A DNA stretch of 64,000 nucleotides from Massilia psychrophila (GTDB taxonomy: Bacteria > Pseudomonadota > Gammaproteobacteria > Burkholderiales > Burkholderiaceae_D). Position 1 is the stretch's first letter. Each line of letters opens with the position of its first letter. The stretch lies in assembly GCF_002760665.1 (NCBI RefSeq), contig NZ_PDOB01000005.1:99054-163053 (forward strand), written 5' to 3'. The notes beneath the pieces were generated by a model. It was not told the DNA's origin. It saw only the letters and a program-made list of their open reading frames with translations, and did no database searches. Below are positions 36,520-45,444 of the stretch, in pieces. The translations under genes and the position numbers were made by a program.

Positions 36520-37194
36520 ATGCTCACCCCTGACGATTGGGGCGCCGTCTGGCTGACCCTGAAGTTGGCCACGCTCGTCACATTCTTGCTGCTATTGTTG
36601 GGTACGCCCGTGGCCTGGTGGTTGGCGCGCACGCAATCGCGCCTGAAGAATATAGTCGGCGCGCTCGTCGCGTTGCCATTGGTGCTGCCGCCGACAGTGC
36701 TGGGCTTTTACCTGCTGCTGACGATGGGGCCGAACGGGCCGATCGGCCACCTGACACAGGCGCTGGGCATCGGTTTGCTGCCGTTCACCTTTCCCGGCCT
36801 GGTGATCGGCTCGGTTTTTTATTCGATGCCGTTCGTCGTGCAGCCGCTGCAAAATGCCTTTGAAGCGATCGGCACGCGCCCGCTGGAAGTGGCGGCCACG
36901 CTGCGCGCAAGTCCACTCGACACGTTTTTCTCGGTGGTACTGCCACTCGCCAAACCCGGCTTCATCACCGCCGCCACGCTCGGCTTTGCCCACACGATTG
37001 GTGAATTTGGCGTCGTACTCATGATCGGCGGTAATATTCCCAACGAGACGCGGGTGGTCTCGGTGCAAATCTACGGCCACGTCGAGGCGATCGAATATGC
37101 GCAGGCACACTGGCTGGCCGGCGGCATGCTGGCGATCAGTTTTTTCGCCCTGCTGATGCTGTACACCTTCAATCCACCCCGCAAAAATCCATGA
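36520..37194 (+). CDS. modB: Molybdate ABC transporter permease ModB
   Basis: 224 residues with about five membrane segments ([74 protein letters not shown]). The EAA loop that contacts the ATPase is [20 protein letters not shown]. It forms the channel for molybdate with ModA and ModC. Complete, in the operon. Confidence 0.95.
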   Translation: MLTPDDWGAVWLTLKLATLVTFLLLLLGTPVAWWLARTQSRLKNIVGALVALPLVLPPTVLGFYLLLTMGPNGPIGHLTQALGIGLLPFTFPGLVIGSVFYSMPFVVQPLQNAFEAIGTRPLEVAATLRASPLDTFFSVVLPLAKPGFITAATLGFAHTIGEFGVVLMIGGNIPNETRVVSVQIYGHVEAIEYAQAHWLAGGMLAISFFALLMLYTFNPPRKNP

Positions 37195-37204
37195 ATCGAC
37201 CAGC

Positions 37205-38311
37205 ATGAGCCAGCCGATCGCGATCCACGCGCGCTTTAGCGTACAGCGTGACAATTTCGACTTGCAGGCGCAGCTGGCATTGCCGGGGCGCGGCGTCACG
37301 GCCTTGTTCGGTCATTCCGGCTCCGGCAAGACAACGCTGTTGCGCGCCATTGCCGGGCTTGACCGACATCCGGACAGTTACATGAAAATCAATGGCGAGC
37401 TCTGGCAGGATGAAGCCGCCGGCGTCTTCGTACCGCCCCACCGCCGTGCCCTGGGCTATGTGTTCCAGGAGGCAAGCTTGTTCCCGCACCTGTCGGTGCA
37501 GGGCAACCTGGACTTTGCGCGCAAGCGCGCTCGCGCTGATGGCAGCGAGCTAGGTATGCTGCAGACCCTGACCCTGCTGGGCATCAACCACCTGCTCGAT
37601 CGCCGTACCACCACGCTGTCCGGCGGCGAACGCCAGCGGGTGGCGATCGCCAGGGCGCTGCTGGCCCGGCCGGCGCTGCTGCTGATGGATGAGCCCCTGG
37701 CCTCGCTCGACAGCAAACGCAAGGAAGAAGTTCTGCCCTACCTGGAGCGGGTCCATCAAGAACTCGACATTCCGGTGCTGTATGTCAGCCATTCCATGGA
37801 AGAGGTGGCACGCCTGGCAGACCATATGGTACTGATCGAGGCCGGCCGGGTGCTGGCGAGCGGCCCGGCCGCCGAAATCCTGGCGCGGCTTGACCTGTCG
37901 ACGGCGCTGGGAGACGACGCCGGCACGCTGGTGGACGGGGTGGTCGAGGGTTTCGACGAGGAATATGGCCTAGTGCGCCTGCGCGCCGCTGGCGGTACGA
38001 TCCATATTGCGCGCGGTGCGCTGCGCAGTCCACTTTCATGTGGCGCCACACTGCGGCTGCGCATCCTCGCGCGCGACGTCAGCCTGGCGCTGACACCCCA
38101 GACCGACGGCTCGATCCTGAACCATCTGCAGGCAACCGTAACCACTGAACGAACCGTCAACGAGGGCGCGCACGTCATCGTCAGGCTCGATGCGGGCGGC
38201 ACGCCGCTGCTGGCCCGCATTACGCGTCGCTCGCGCGACCAGCTTGGATTGACCTCCGGCAAGGTAGTCTGGGCCCAGATCAAGGCGGCGGCGCTGGCCT
38301 CGCCGCCCTGA
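37205..38311 (+). CDS. modC: Molybdate ABC transporter ATPase ModC
   Basis: 368 residues. Walker A GHSGSGKTTLLRAIAGL, signature LSGGERQRVAIARALL, Walker B LLMDEPLASLD, and the His switch region (VLYVSHSMEEV) are all intact. The C-terminal part (~290-360) is a Mop/TOBE domain, which binds molybdate and can curb transport. It drives import through ModB. It ends the modABC operon. Confidence 0.95.
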   Translation: MSQPIAIHARFSVQRDNFDLQAQLALPGRGVTALFGHSGSGKTTLLRAIAGLDRHPDSYMKINGELWQDEAAGVFVPPHRRALGYVFQEASLFPHLSVQGNLDFARKRARADGSELGMLQTLTLLGINHLLDRRTTTLSGGERQRVAIARALLARPALLLMDEPLASLDSKRKEEVLPYLERVHQELDIPVLYVSHSMEEVARLADHMVLIEAGRVLASGPAAEILARLDLSTALGDDAGTLVDGVVEGFDEEYGLVRLRAAGGTIHIARGALRSPLSCGATLRLRILARDVSLALTPQTDGSILNHLQATVTTERTVNEGAHVIVRLDAGGTPLLARITRRSRDQLGLTSGKVVWAQIKAAALASPP

Positions 38312-38455
38312 CATCAAACCAGTCCTGCCCAGCGTGCAGCCCAGGCGTGGTTGTCCTTGGTGCTGCCACTTGAAACATTCTTGTCATAAACGCGGAGTAT
38401 CCTGAAGCGACTGCACAGATTCTTTGTCTTCCGTTAAATTATTCAAGGAGTGTTC

Positions 38456-38668
38456 ATGAATATCCAGGCCCGGTTATCTGTGTCGACACAAGATGAATTT
38501 CGACATGCCCACATGATCTGGAGGAAGGCCAATGACAGCTTTCATGATCGATTCCAGGCGATCATCATGGCCGGCAGGATTCAAGACCTCGACAATCTGG
38601 CCCAGGACCTCGCCGGGAAGTTTGACAATTTCATTCAATGTTCCAAGGCATTCGTCGCAGGTAGATGA
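38456..38668 (+). CDS. Small protein of unknown function
   Basis: 70 residues from ATG 38456, supported by AAGGAG five bases upstream. The sequence MNIQARLSVSTQDEFRHAHM is followed by helix-rich text (IWRKANDSFHDRFQAIIMAG; LDNLAQDLAGKFDNFIQCSK). No signal peptide. The strong ribosome site and helical pattern suggest a real soluble protein, but I do not recognise it. It lies alone between modC and the HAD gene. Confidence 0.5.
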   Translation: MNIQARLSVSTQDEFRHAHMIWRKANDSFHDRFQAIIMAGRIQDLDNLAQDLAGKFDNFIQCSKAFVAGR

Positions 38669-38731
38669 CAACATGGCAGCGGCTGGAGGGGCAATTTCGC
38701 ACAAATTTCTTTGGATCCCGGACTGCTAACT

Positions 38732-39412
38732 ATGTTCCAGAATAAACGCTTGATCATCCTCGATGCGGATGGCACCACCATCGATGCCTATCCGGCGATC
38801 GAAGAAGCATTTGCGCGCAACGGCATGACCCTGGGTGCGGAAAAAAGCTTCCAGAAACGTCACCATCTGTTCAAATACCTGGGCGGCCTGAAGGAGTTCC
38901 CGTCGATCATCCGCAAGAACATGCGCCAGAAAGGCCGCCAGAAAATTGTCGGCAGCTTGACCGATGTGTACCGGGCGGAGGCGCGTCTTTACCCCGGCAT
39001 CGCCGAACTGATCAAGTCATTGATCGCAGCGCCCGATATCGTCGTCGGCCTGGTCACCAGGAATATCACCAACGAACCCCTGGAAACGCTGCGCCAGCTG
39101 TTTGCCCGACATGACATCGACGTGGCGGCGATGGATTTTTTCGATCATGTCCCGCTAAGCGAAGGCAAGACCGCGCAATTTCGCGCCACGCGCGAGCGCT
39201 TCAACGTCAATCCCGCCAGGGCGTTCATCTGCGGCGACGAACACAAAGACTATCTCGCGGCAATTTGCACCGGCATGCATCCGTTCATGGTGTCGTACGG
39301 TTTCGAAGACCATGGCCGGCTGACGGAAAAATTTGCCGTTCCGGATGAAGTCATTTCGCGCTCCTCGGCAGAACTTTGCAGCCGGGTTCGACATGCTTTC
39401 GACATGCCTTAG
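38732..39412 (+). CDS. HAD-superfamily hydrolase
   Basis: 226 residues from ATG 38732. Motif I is ILDADGTTIDAYP (Asp-x-Asp), motif II region VGLVTRNITNEP, and motif III/IV around KTAQFRATRERF and FICGDEHKDYLAA. A helical cap lies between motifs I and II. It should hydrolyse phosphate esters, but the substrate is unknown. It is convergent with the next gene; the two 3' ends are 8 bases apart. Confidence 0.85.
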   Translation: MFQNKRLIILDADGTTIDAYPAIEEAFARNGMTLGAEKSFQKRHHLFKYLGGLKEFPSIIRKNMRQKGRQKIVGSLTDVYRAEARLYPGIAELIKSLIAAPDIVVGLVTRNITNEPLETLRQLFARHDIDVAAMDFFDHVPLSEGKTAQFRATRERFNVNPARAFICGDEHKDYLAAICTGMHPFMVSYGFEDHGRLTEKFAVPDEVISRSSAELCSRVRHAFDMP

Positions 39413-39420
39413 CGCGGCTG

Positions 39421-39909
39421 TTAATACGAAATCCAGAAAAGCGCGGTGCCCAGGATGGAAAACAGCCAGTAGTCGACCGGCGCGCCGAAGGCCCAGTAGC
39501 GATGCCAAACGGCGAACTCGGGACGAAAGCGCCGCCATCCAAAAGCGGGGTTGATCACAAACCACAGATAGTCCTCGGCGATCCAGAACAGCATGACCGA
39601 CGCAATGATTCGCGCTTCCATATTCCACGACCATTGCGCCAGGAAGAAGATGGGGAAATGGAAGAATATCGCAATAAATGAAAATACATAGGCGTGATAG
39701 CCAGTCATGGCGCGGCCACCCCAGAACAGGTCCAGCAACCAATGGTTCTCGATGCGCCAGGTTGGCAAATTCGCTGCCCAGCCGGCATCGCCTTCGATAT
39801 GGACTTCGGCGTTGGCGAAGAACCAGGCGAGTAAAATGACGAAGGTCAGCGTGAGCAGCAGCTGCAACATAGGTAGTGGTAGTGATAGTGGCAGTGACAG
39901 TGCGGTCAT
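39421..39909 (-). CDS. Small integral membrane protein
   Basis: 162 residues with about four hydrophobic segments (MLQLLLTLTFVILLAWFF; YVFSFIAIFFHFPIFFLAQW; IIASVMLFWIAEDYLWFVIN; DYWLFSILGTALFWISY). Aromatic and Trp-rich (FGWRRFRPEFAVWHRYW). The start at 39909 overlaps the glycosyltransferase stop as ATGA, so the two are translationally coupled; an internal ATG is an alternative start. It may assist the glycosyltransferase. Family not recognised. Confidence 0.65.
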   Translation of the reverse strand: MTALSLPLSLPLPMLQLLLTLTFVILLAWFFANAEVHIEGDAGWAANLPTWRIENHWLLDLFWGGRAMTGYHAYVFSFIAIFFHFPIFFLAQWSWNMEARIIASVMLFWIAEDYLWFVINPAFGWRRFRPEFAVWHRYWAFGAPVDYWLFSILGTALFWISY

Positions 39910-41045
39910 TGCGTTGCCCTTTGCAACGCAATGGCGAGTACCCGATGGGCGGCGTCCGGGCGCGCCAGCGAGCTTGCCTTGGCGCGCATCGCAGCAAGCC
40001 TGGCATCATGCGAGAGCAAATAGCCGACCCGGTATTTCAGCGTTGCCATGTCAAATGCCTTCAGCGCCACTCCCCGCTCCAGCAGGAAATTCGCGTTGTG
40101 CTCCTCCTGTCCCGGAATTGGCGCGATCACGATCATTGGCAATCCCATGGCCAGCGACTCCGCAGCGGTGAGTCCACCGGGTTTGGTCACCACCAGGTCG
40201 GCGCACGCCATGAGCCGTTCAATTTGCCTGGTGTAGCCTTGCGCCACCAGCCTGTCAGGATATTCGATGGCAAGCTGGTGCAATTCGGCGAGCATCGCCT
40301 TGTCCTTGCCGGCAAGCGCAATGATGTGAAAATTCTCTTTGAGTTCGAGCAGGCATTCGGCTATCTCGCGAACGCTGCCGAACCCGAACCCGGCCCCGCC
40401 GCCCAACAGCAAGACAGTTGCGCGGTCCGGCGAGATGCCGAGTTCGCGTGCGCATGTGCTTCTATCGAGCGGCTCGGCAAACGCCGGCATGATCGGGATT
40501 CCTGTCACAAATATCCGATCGGCGGCGATTCCCTGTTCGCGCATGCGAAACGCGACCTCGTCGTTGGGTGCGAAATAGCCGGCCATGTGATTGTGTACCC
40601 ACATCCGGTGCAAATCGAAATCGGTGACTTGCACCCAGACCGGATAGTCGGCGTCACCCGCCGCGAGCAGTCGCGACAAAAGCTCGGCCGGAAAGAAATG
40701 GGTGCAGATGATGAGGTCGGGCTTCTGTCTTGCAATTTCCGCCAGCAGGGACCTGCTGCTCATCCGCTCTGCCCAGCGACGTATTCGGTGGCCGAAGCCC
40801 TCGTGCCTGGCAAGGTTGGTCGTGCGATAGATGTAACGCCATAACGCAGGCGCATGACGCACCAGGAAAATGTAGGCATCGGTGTAGACGAACCTGAGCC
40901 ACGGCGTGACGAATTGCAGTGCGTCGAGATGGGTGGCCTCGATGCTGGACTGTTCTGCACTGGCATACGAGCGCAATGCCTCCGCCGCCCGCGTATGGCC
41001 GGTGCCCGCCGAGGCGCTGAGTACGAGGATTCTGGGATGAGTCAT
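39906..41045 (-). CDS. MGDG-synthase-like glycosyltransferase (GT28)
   Basis: 379 residues of the MGDG synthase / processive diacylglycerol glucosyltransferase family: RILVLSASAGTGHTRAAEAL (lipid-side N-terminal domain), IICTHFFPAELLSRLL, WVQVTDFDLHRMWVH, and the UDP-sugar domain VLLLGGGAGFGFGSV, TKPGGLTAAESLAMGLPMIV, IPGQEEHNA. It likely adds a sugar to diacylglycerol or a related lipid at the membrane, perhaps during phosphate limitation. It is followed by a coupled membrane protein gene. Confidence 0.85.
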   Translation of the reverse strand: MTHPRILVLSASAGTGHTRAAEALRSYASAEQSSIEATHLDALQFVTPWLRFVYTDAYIFLVRHAPALWRYIYRTTNLARHEGFGHRIRRWAERMSSRSLLAEIARQKPDLIICTHFFPAELLSRLLAAGDADYPVWVQVTDFDLHRMWVHNHMAGYFAPNDEVAFRMREQGIAADRIFVTGIPIMPAFAEPLDRSTCARELGISPDRATVLLLGGGAGFGFGSVREIAECLLELKENFHIIALAGKDKAMLAELHQLAIEYPDRLVAQGYTRQIERLMACADLVVTKPGGLTAAESLAMGLPMIVIAPIPGQEEHNANFLLERGVALKAFDMATLKYRVGYLLSHDARLAAMRAKASSLARPDAAHRVLAIALQRATQ

Positions 41046-41108
41046 GGGCGCCTGTTAAGTTGAAAGCGGCTTGATTCTATCGACTCAGAATGACAGACAC
41101 ATGACATT

Positions 41109-41297
41109 CATTGGGCCCGTCGCAGCGGCCACGTTGGCCAGACTACGACGCTGCGCGAAGATGATCTTGTCGGCAACGATGACGCACAGCAAGATTTTTC
41201 GTGGATCAGCGATGGCAAGCGGCACGGGCTACGCGTCGACGTACGCGGCGCCGACGGCAAATTGCTGCCGTTAGGAAACCCCACTTACTTGCATTAG
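41109..41297 (+). pseudogene. Decayed C-terminal scrap of an unknown protein
   Basis: One frame is open and ends in a stop: ...LREDDLVGNDDAQQDFSWIS, then DGKRHGLRVDVRGADGKLLP, LGNPTYLH. This is clean protein-like text with no start codon or upstream partner. It resembles the last strand of a PHP/CehA-type phosphoesterase, a weak guess. I read it as the tail of a lost gene. Confidence 0.35.
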
Positions 41298-41425
41298 CAA
41301 AGCGTAAGGAATGCCGCCAAGCCGTTCTCATGCCCTACCTTGACAGTACAGCAATGACATTTTTCAATCAGGCCGATTAATACAAGCAATCAGGCGCTAC
41401 CCCATCTTGAGGTATGATGAATACC

Positions 41426-41442
41426 AATGAGTTCTTCTCATT
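41426..41442. promoter_or_regulatory. Inverted repeat upstream of ahpC
   Basis: AATGAG-TTCTT-CTCATT, about 45 bases before the ahpC start. It may be an operator. It does not match the OxyR tetrad (ATAG-N7-CTAT pattern), so the binding protein is unknown. Confidence 0.35.
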
Positions 41443-41485
41443 TGATAGTTTCTATTAACCGGCATTCAATACACGAGGATCTCCC

Positions 41486-42049
41486 ATGTCGCTGATCAAT
41501 TCCCAAGTCCCTGTTTTCAAAACGCAAGCTTTTCACAACGGCAAATTCGTCGAAGTCTCCAACGAAACCCTCAAAGGCAAGTGGTCGGCCATCATTTTCA
41601 TGCCTGCCGCGTTCACCTTCAACTGCCCAACCGAAGTCGAAGACGCAGCTGACAATTACGCCGAGTTCCAAAAAGTGGGCGCCGAGGTGTACATCGTCAC
41701 CACCGATACCCACTTCTCGCACAAAGTCTGGCACGAAACCTCGCCAGCCGTCGGCAAGGCCCGGTTCCCACTGGTCGGCGACCCGACCCACACGCTGACG
41801 CGCGGCTTCGGCGTGCACATCGACGAAGAAGGCCTTGCATTGCGCGGCACCTTCATCGTCAACCCGGACGGCGTCATCAAGACCATGGAAATCCATGACA
41901 ACGCCATCGCCCGCGACGTCAAGGAAACCCTGCGCAAGCTGAAGGCTGCCCAGTTCGTTGCCGCACACCCGAACGAAGTTTGCCCGGCAAAATGGAACGA
42001 AGGCGCCAAGACGCTGACCCCATCGCTGGATTTGGTCGGCAAGATTTAA
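41486..42049 (+). CDS. ahpC: Alkyl hydroperoxide reductase peroxiredoxin AhpC
   Basis: 187 residues of typical 2-Cys peroxiredoxin AhpC. The peroxidatic Cys47 is in PAAFTFNCPTE and the resolving Cys166 in HPNEVCPAKW. It reduces H2O2, alkyl peroxides and peroxynitrite in the cytoplasm and is re-reduced by AhpF, encoded next. Full length. A 10-bp hairpin separates it from ahpF. Confidence 0.97.
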   Translation: MSLINSQVPVFKTQAFHNGKFVEVSNETLKGKWSAIIFMPAAFTFNCPTEVEDAADNYAEFQKVGAEVYIVTTDTHFSHKVWHETSPAVGKARFPLVGDPTHTLTRGFGVHIDEEGLALRGTFIVNPDGVIKTMEIHDNAIARDVKETLRKLKAAQFVAAHPNEVCPAKWNEGAKTLTPSLDLVGKI

Positions 42050-42060
42050 ATAGTAGCAGT

Positions 42061-42089
42061 ACAGAAGGGCCGCGTGACCGCCCTTCTGT
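42061..42089 (+). terminator. Intercistronic hairpin between ahpC and ahpF
   Basis: ACAGAAGGGC-cgcgtgacc-GCCCTTCTGT: a perfect 10-bp stem with 9-base loop. It lacks a T tract, so it is more likely an mRNA-stabilising or partial-attenuation hairpin that lets ahpC exceed ahpF than a full terminator. Confidence 0.6.
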
Positions 42090-42151
42090 GCCGAGTCCAG
42101 CTGCACGGGCTCTCACAGTTCAACGAATGCACTTTTTTTACGGATACCGAC

Positions 42152-43747
42152 ATGCTCGACGCCACTTTAAAAACGCAATTGCAGGCCTATCTACAAAACT
42201 TGCGCACCCCGATCACGCTCATTGCCACGCTGGACGACAGCGCCAAGAGCGTGGAGCTGCGTGAGCTGTTGGCCGACATCGCAGGCTTGTCCGACAAAGT
42301 CAGCGTCGACGAATCCGGCACCGACCGTCGTACGCCCTCGTTCGTCATCGCCAAACAAGGCCAAACGCGTGGCGTGCGCTTTGCCGCCATTCCTTTGGGA
42401 CACGAATTTACTTCGCTGGTGCTGGCCCTGCTGTGGACCGGCGGCCACCCGCCGAAAGTGGAAGCGGACGTACTCGACCAGATCAAGTCGCTGGACGGCG
42501 CCAACTTCGAGGTGTACATGTCCCTCTCCTGTCATAACTGCCCCGACGTGGTGCAGGCCGCCGCCCTGATGGCAATCTACAACCCGAACATCGATGCGGT
42601 GATTATCGACGGTGGCATGTATCAGGACGAAGTCGACACCCGCCAGGTGATGGCGGTGCCGATGGTGTTCAAGGACGATACCCTGTTCACTGCCGGCCAC
42701 ATGTCGCTGGAAGAAATCGTCGCCAGGCTGGACGTCAATTCGGCCGACCGCGAAGCCACCAAGCTCAATGAAAAAGCGGCGTTCGACGTGCTGATCGTTG
42801 GCGGCGGTCCGGCGGGCGCTGCCGCTGCCGTGTACGCAGCGCGCAAAGGCATTCGTGTCGGCGTCGCGGCGGAGCGCTTCGGCGGCCAGACCAACGACAC
42901 CATGGCGATTGAAAACTACATCTCCGTGCTGGAGACGGACGGTCCGAAATTTGCCCTCGCGCTCGAGGCCCAGGTGCGCCACTACGACGTCGACATCATG
43001 AACCTGCAGCGGGCCGACCGCATCGTGCCGGCTGCAACGCCGGGCGGCCTGGTTGCCGTGCATATGGAAAACGGCGGCGTGCTGCATGCACGCAGCGTGA
43101 TCGTTTCGACCGGTGCACGCTGGCGCAATGTGAACGTGCCAGGCGAAGCCGAATACAAGAACAAGGGCGTGGCGTATTGCCCGCACTGCGACGGCCCCCT
43201 GTTCAAGGGTAAGCGCGTGGCCGTGATTGGCGGCGGCAACTCCGGCATCGAAGCGGCCATCGACCTGGCAGGCCTGGTGCAGCATGTAACGGTCATCGAA
43301 TTTGCCGACACGCTCAAGGCCGACGCGGTACTGGTGAGCAAGCTGAAAAGCTTGCACAACGTCACCATTCACGTCAACGCCCAGACCACGGAAATCACGG
43401 GCGACGGCCAAAAGGTCAATGGCATCGGCTATAAAGACCGGGTAAGCAACGCGATCCATCATGTGGCGCTGGAAGGCGTGTTCGTGCAGATCGGCCTGGT
43501 CCCGAATACCGAATTTTTGAAGGGGACTCTGGAACTGAGCAAATTCGGCGAAATCGTCGTCGATGCCAAGTGCCACACCAGCGTGCCTGGGGTGTTCGCG
43601 GCCGGCGACGTGACGACGGTGCCGTACAAGCAGATCGTCATCGCCGCGGGCGAAGGCTCGAAGGCTGCACTGAGCGCGTTCGATTATCTGATCCGCCAGC
43701 CCTTGGCCGTGCCCGCCGAGTCAATCGAAGAGGCTATTGCAGCCTGA
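42152..43747 (+). CDS. ahpF: Alkyl hydroperoxide reductase subunit AhpF
   Basis: 531 residues from ATG 42152; the frame could extend to 42074, but [15 protein letters not shown] is the standard AhpF start. The N-terminal thioredoxin-like pair has [11 protein letters not shown]; the FAD/NAD(P)H domains follow ([38 protein letters not shown]); the thioredoxin-reductase active site is [10 protein letters not shown]. It passes electrons from NADH to AhpC. Complete, followed by a good terminator. Confidence 0.97.
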   Translation: MLDATLKTQLQAYLQNLRTPITLIATLDDSAKSVELRELLADIAGLSDKVSVDESGTDRRTPSFVIAKQGQTRGVRFAAIPLGHEFTSLVLALLWTGGHPPKVEADVLDQIKSLDGANFEVYMSLSCHNCPDVVQAAALMAIYNPNIDAVIIDGGMYQDEVDTRQVMAVPMVFKDDTLFTAGHMSLEEIVARLDVNSADREATKLNEKAAFDVLIVGGGPAGAAAAVYAARKGIRVGVAAERFGGQTNDTMAIENYISVLETDGPKFALALEAQVRHYDVDIMNLQRADRIVPAATPGGLVAVHMENGGVLHARSVIVSTGARWRNVNVPGEAEYKNKGVAYCPHCDGPLFKGKRVAVIGGGNSGIEAAIDLAGLVQHVTVIEFADTLKADAVLVSKLKSLHNVTIHVNAQTTEITGDGQKVNGIGYKDRVSNAIHHVALEGVFVQIGLVPNTEFLKGTLELSKFGEIVVDAKCHTSVPGVFAAGDVTTVPYKQIVIAAGEGSKAALSAFDYLIRQPLAVPAESIEEAIAA

Positions 43748-43759
43748 TCGTACCGCTGC

Positions 43760-43794
43760 GGCCGACCCTGCCATCAGGGTCGGCCTTTTGCTTT
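43760..43794 (+). terminator. Rho-independent terminator after ahpF
   Basis: GGCCGACCCTG-ccat-CAGGGTCGGCC, a perfect 11-bp GC stem, followed by TTTTGCTTT. Ends the ahpCF transcript. Confidence 0.9.
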
Positions 43795-43895
43795 ACGAGC
43801 GGTAGCGCTCGAACTGTCGAGATTGCCATCAAGCCGGACCAGGCTGTGCCAGGTCAACTATCTGAACCAGCTTGCCGGGCCAGACCACCGCGCCT

Positions 43896-45341
43896 TTAAA
43901 GCTGGCCGTGATTCATGTAGACCACATGGGTCTCCAAATGCTCATACAGCCCGTGTTTGCCATCAGCCCCCCCGATACCGGATTTTCGCCGCCCTGCATG
44001 AAAGCCTTGCATCGCTTCGAAGTGCTCCCGGTTCACATACGTCTCACCAAAATCGAGCGCGTGGCATGCCTGCATTGCGTGGTTTAAATTGCGGGTAAAT
44101 ACCGATGACGTCAGGCCGTATTCACTGTCATTGGCCAGCCCGATTGCTTCTTCAAGACTGCTGACTTTCTGAATTGGAATGACCGGCCCGAATACTTCCT
44201 TGTGCATGATCTCCATGTTGTTTGAACAGTTGATCAGCACGGTAGGCTCATAGTGAAATCCTTCGTCCAGATCCGCGATGCGGCCACCGGTGACCAGTTC
44301 GGCGCCTTGGGCAAGTGCACGCTGCACCAGCGCATCCACCTTTTGCAGACCTTGTTTGTTGATCAGCGGGCCCATATGCAAGCCCGACTGTTTGAGCGGA
44401 TCGCCAAACTTGGTACTTTTCATGAACGTCGCAATTTTCAAGGTCAACTCGTCCGCAACGGAACGCGCTACATAGATGCGCTCGGCGCAGTTGCACAGCT
44501 GGCCCGTGTTGGTGACGCGCGAATCCCAGATTGCCTTGGCAGCCAGGTCCAGGTCGGCGTCGTCGAGCACGATGACCGGCGCTTTGCCGCCCAGCTCCAG
44601 ATTAACCCGGGTCAGGTTCTTCGAGGCACTGCTCATAATGCGCATGCCAACGTCAACGCTACCGGTAAAGCTGACCATGTTGACATCTGTATGCGCAGTG
44701 AGATCCGCGCCCACCGAAGCGCCGCGCCCGCTCACCAGGTTGAACACGCCTTTCGGCAGGTCGGTCTCATGCACCAGCTTGGCAAATTCGAACGCATTGA
44801 TCGGGGTCTCCTCGCTCGGCTTGATGACGATGGTGTTGCCCGTAATCAGAGCCGGCGCCATTTTTCGCGCAATCAGGAAAAATGGGAAATTCCACGGCAG
44901 GATACCAGCGACGACGCCAAGTGGCTTGCGTAGCATGAAGATGGTTTCACCGGCGCGGTCGCTGGTGATCACCTCCCCTTCGATACGGCGCCCCCATTCG
45001 GCCATGTAGTCGATGTAGTCGGCAGTAAACGCCACTTCCACCTTAGCAAGATCGAGCGTCTTGCCCTGTTCGCGGGTGATAATCTCGGCCAGGCGGTCAA
45101 CATGCTGGCGGATCTTCGCAGCAATTGCCCGCAGGTGAACGGCGCGCTGAACGGCGGGCAGTTTCGCCCACCCGCGCTGCGCCTGGCGCGCCGCCGCAAC
45201 CGCGGCGTTCACCGCTTCAGAGGTGCTTTCGGGTACGGCGCCGACAAATGCCTGAGTGGCGGGATTGAACACTTCGATCTGGTCGCCGCTGCTGTGCTCG
45301 ATAAAGCGGCCACCGATATAGTTTTGGTAGTTATTCGACAT
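43896..45341 (-). CDS. NAD-dependent aldehyde dehydrogenase, AldA-like
   Basis: 481 residues of the ALDH superfamily. The catalytic Glu is in NLELGGKAP, the nucleophile in NTGQLCNCAERIYV, and the coenzyme segment is PWNFPFFLIARKMAPALITG. It is close in style to lactaldehyde/glycolaldehyde dehydrogenase AldA (GEVITSDRAGETIF). It oxidises an aldehyde to an acid, which suits the alcohol dehydrogenase encoded just upstream. Ribosome site GGAGCAAAGCA. Linked with the PQQ gene over a gap of about 100 bases. Confidence 0.92.
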   Translation of the reverse strand: MSNNYQNYIGGRFIEHSSGDQIEVFNPATQAFVGAVPESTSEAVNAAVAAARQAQRGWAKLPAVQRAVHLRAIAAKIRQHVDRLAEIITREQGKTLDLAKVEVAFTADYIDYMAEWGRRIEGEVITSDRAGETIFMLRKPLGVVAGILPWNFPFFLIARKMAPALITGNTIVIKPSEETPINAFEFAKLVHETDLPKGVFNLVSGRGASVGADLTAHTDVNMVSFTGSVDVGMRIMSSASKNLTRVNLELGGKAPVIVLDDADLDLAAKAIWDSRVTNTGQLCNCAERIYVARSVADELTLKIATFMKSTKFGDPLKQSGLHMGPLINKQGLQKVDALVQRALAQGAELVTGGRIADLDEGFHYEPTVLINCSNNMEIMHKEVFGPVIPIQKVSSLEEAIGLANDSEYGLTSSVFTRNLNHAMQACHALDFGETYVNREHFEAMQGFHAGRRKSGIGGADGKHGLYEHLETHVVYMNHGQL

Positions 45342-45369
45342 TGCTTTGCTCCATTCATTGTTAGTTAAA

Positions 45370-45401
45370 GCATGCCGCCAGCTGACGCGGTAGCGGCATG
45401 C
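45370..45401 (-). terminator. Hairpin between PQQ dehydrogenase and aldehyde dehydrogenase genes
   Basis: GCATGCCGC-(14)-GCGGCATGC, a 9-bp stem. On the transcribed strand it is followed by only TTT, so it may be a partial terminator or a processing point between the two genes. Confidence 0.45.
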
Positions 45402-45444
45402 CCGCCGTGCTGAAATTTTTCAGGAAAACCTGCGCGCAATAGTG

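Larger units (their letters stand above)
41046..41485. other. Intergenic region ahead of ahpC
   Basis: 440 bases. Contains a remnant (41109-41297), an inverted repeat near 41426, and the ahpC promoter. No intact gene. Confidence 0.5.

Noticed and set aside
41440..41460. OxyR site before ahpC
   Set aside because: ATAG-TTT-CTAT has a 3-base spacer, not the 7-base spacing of OxyR tetrads.
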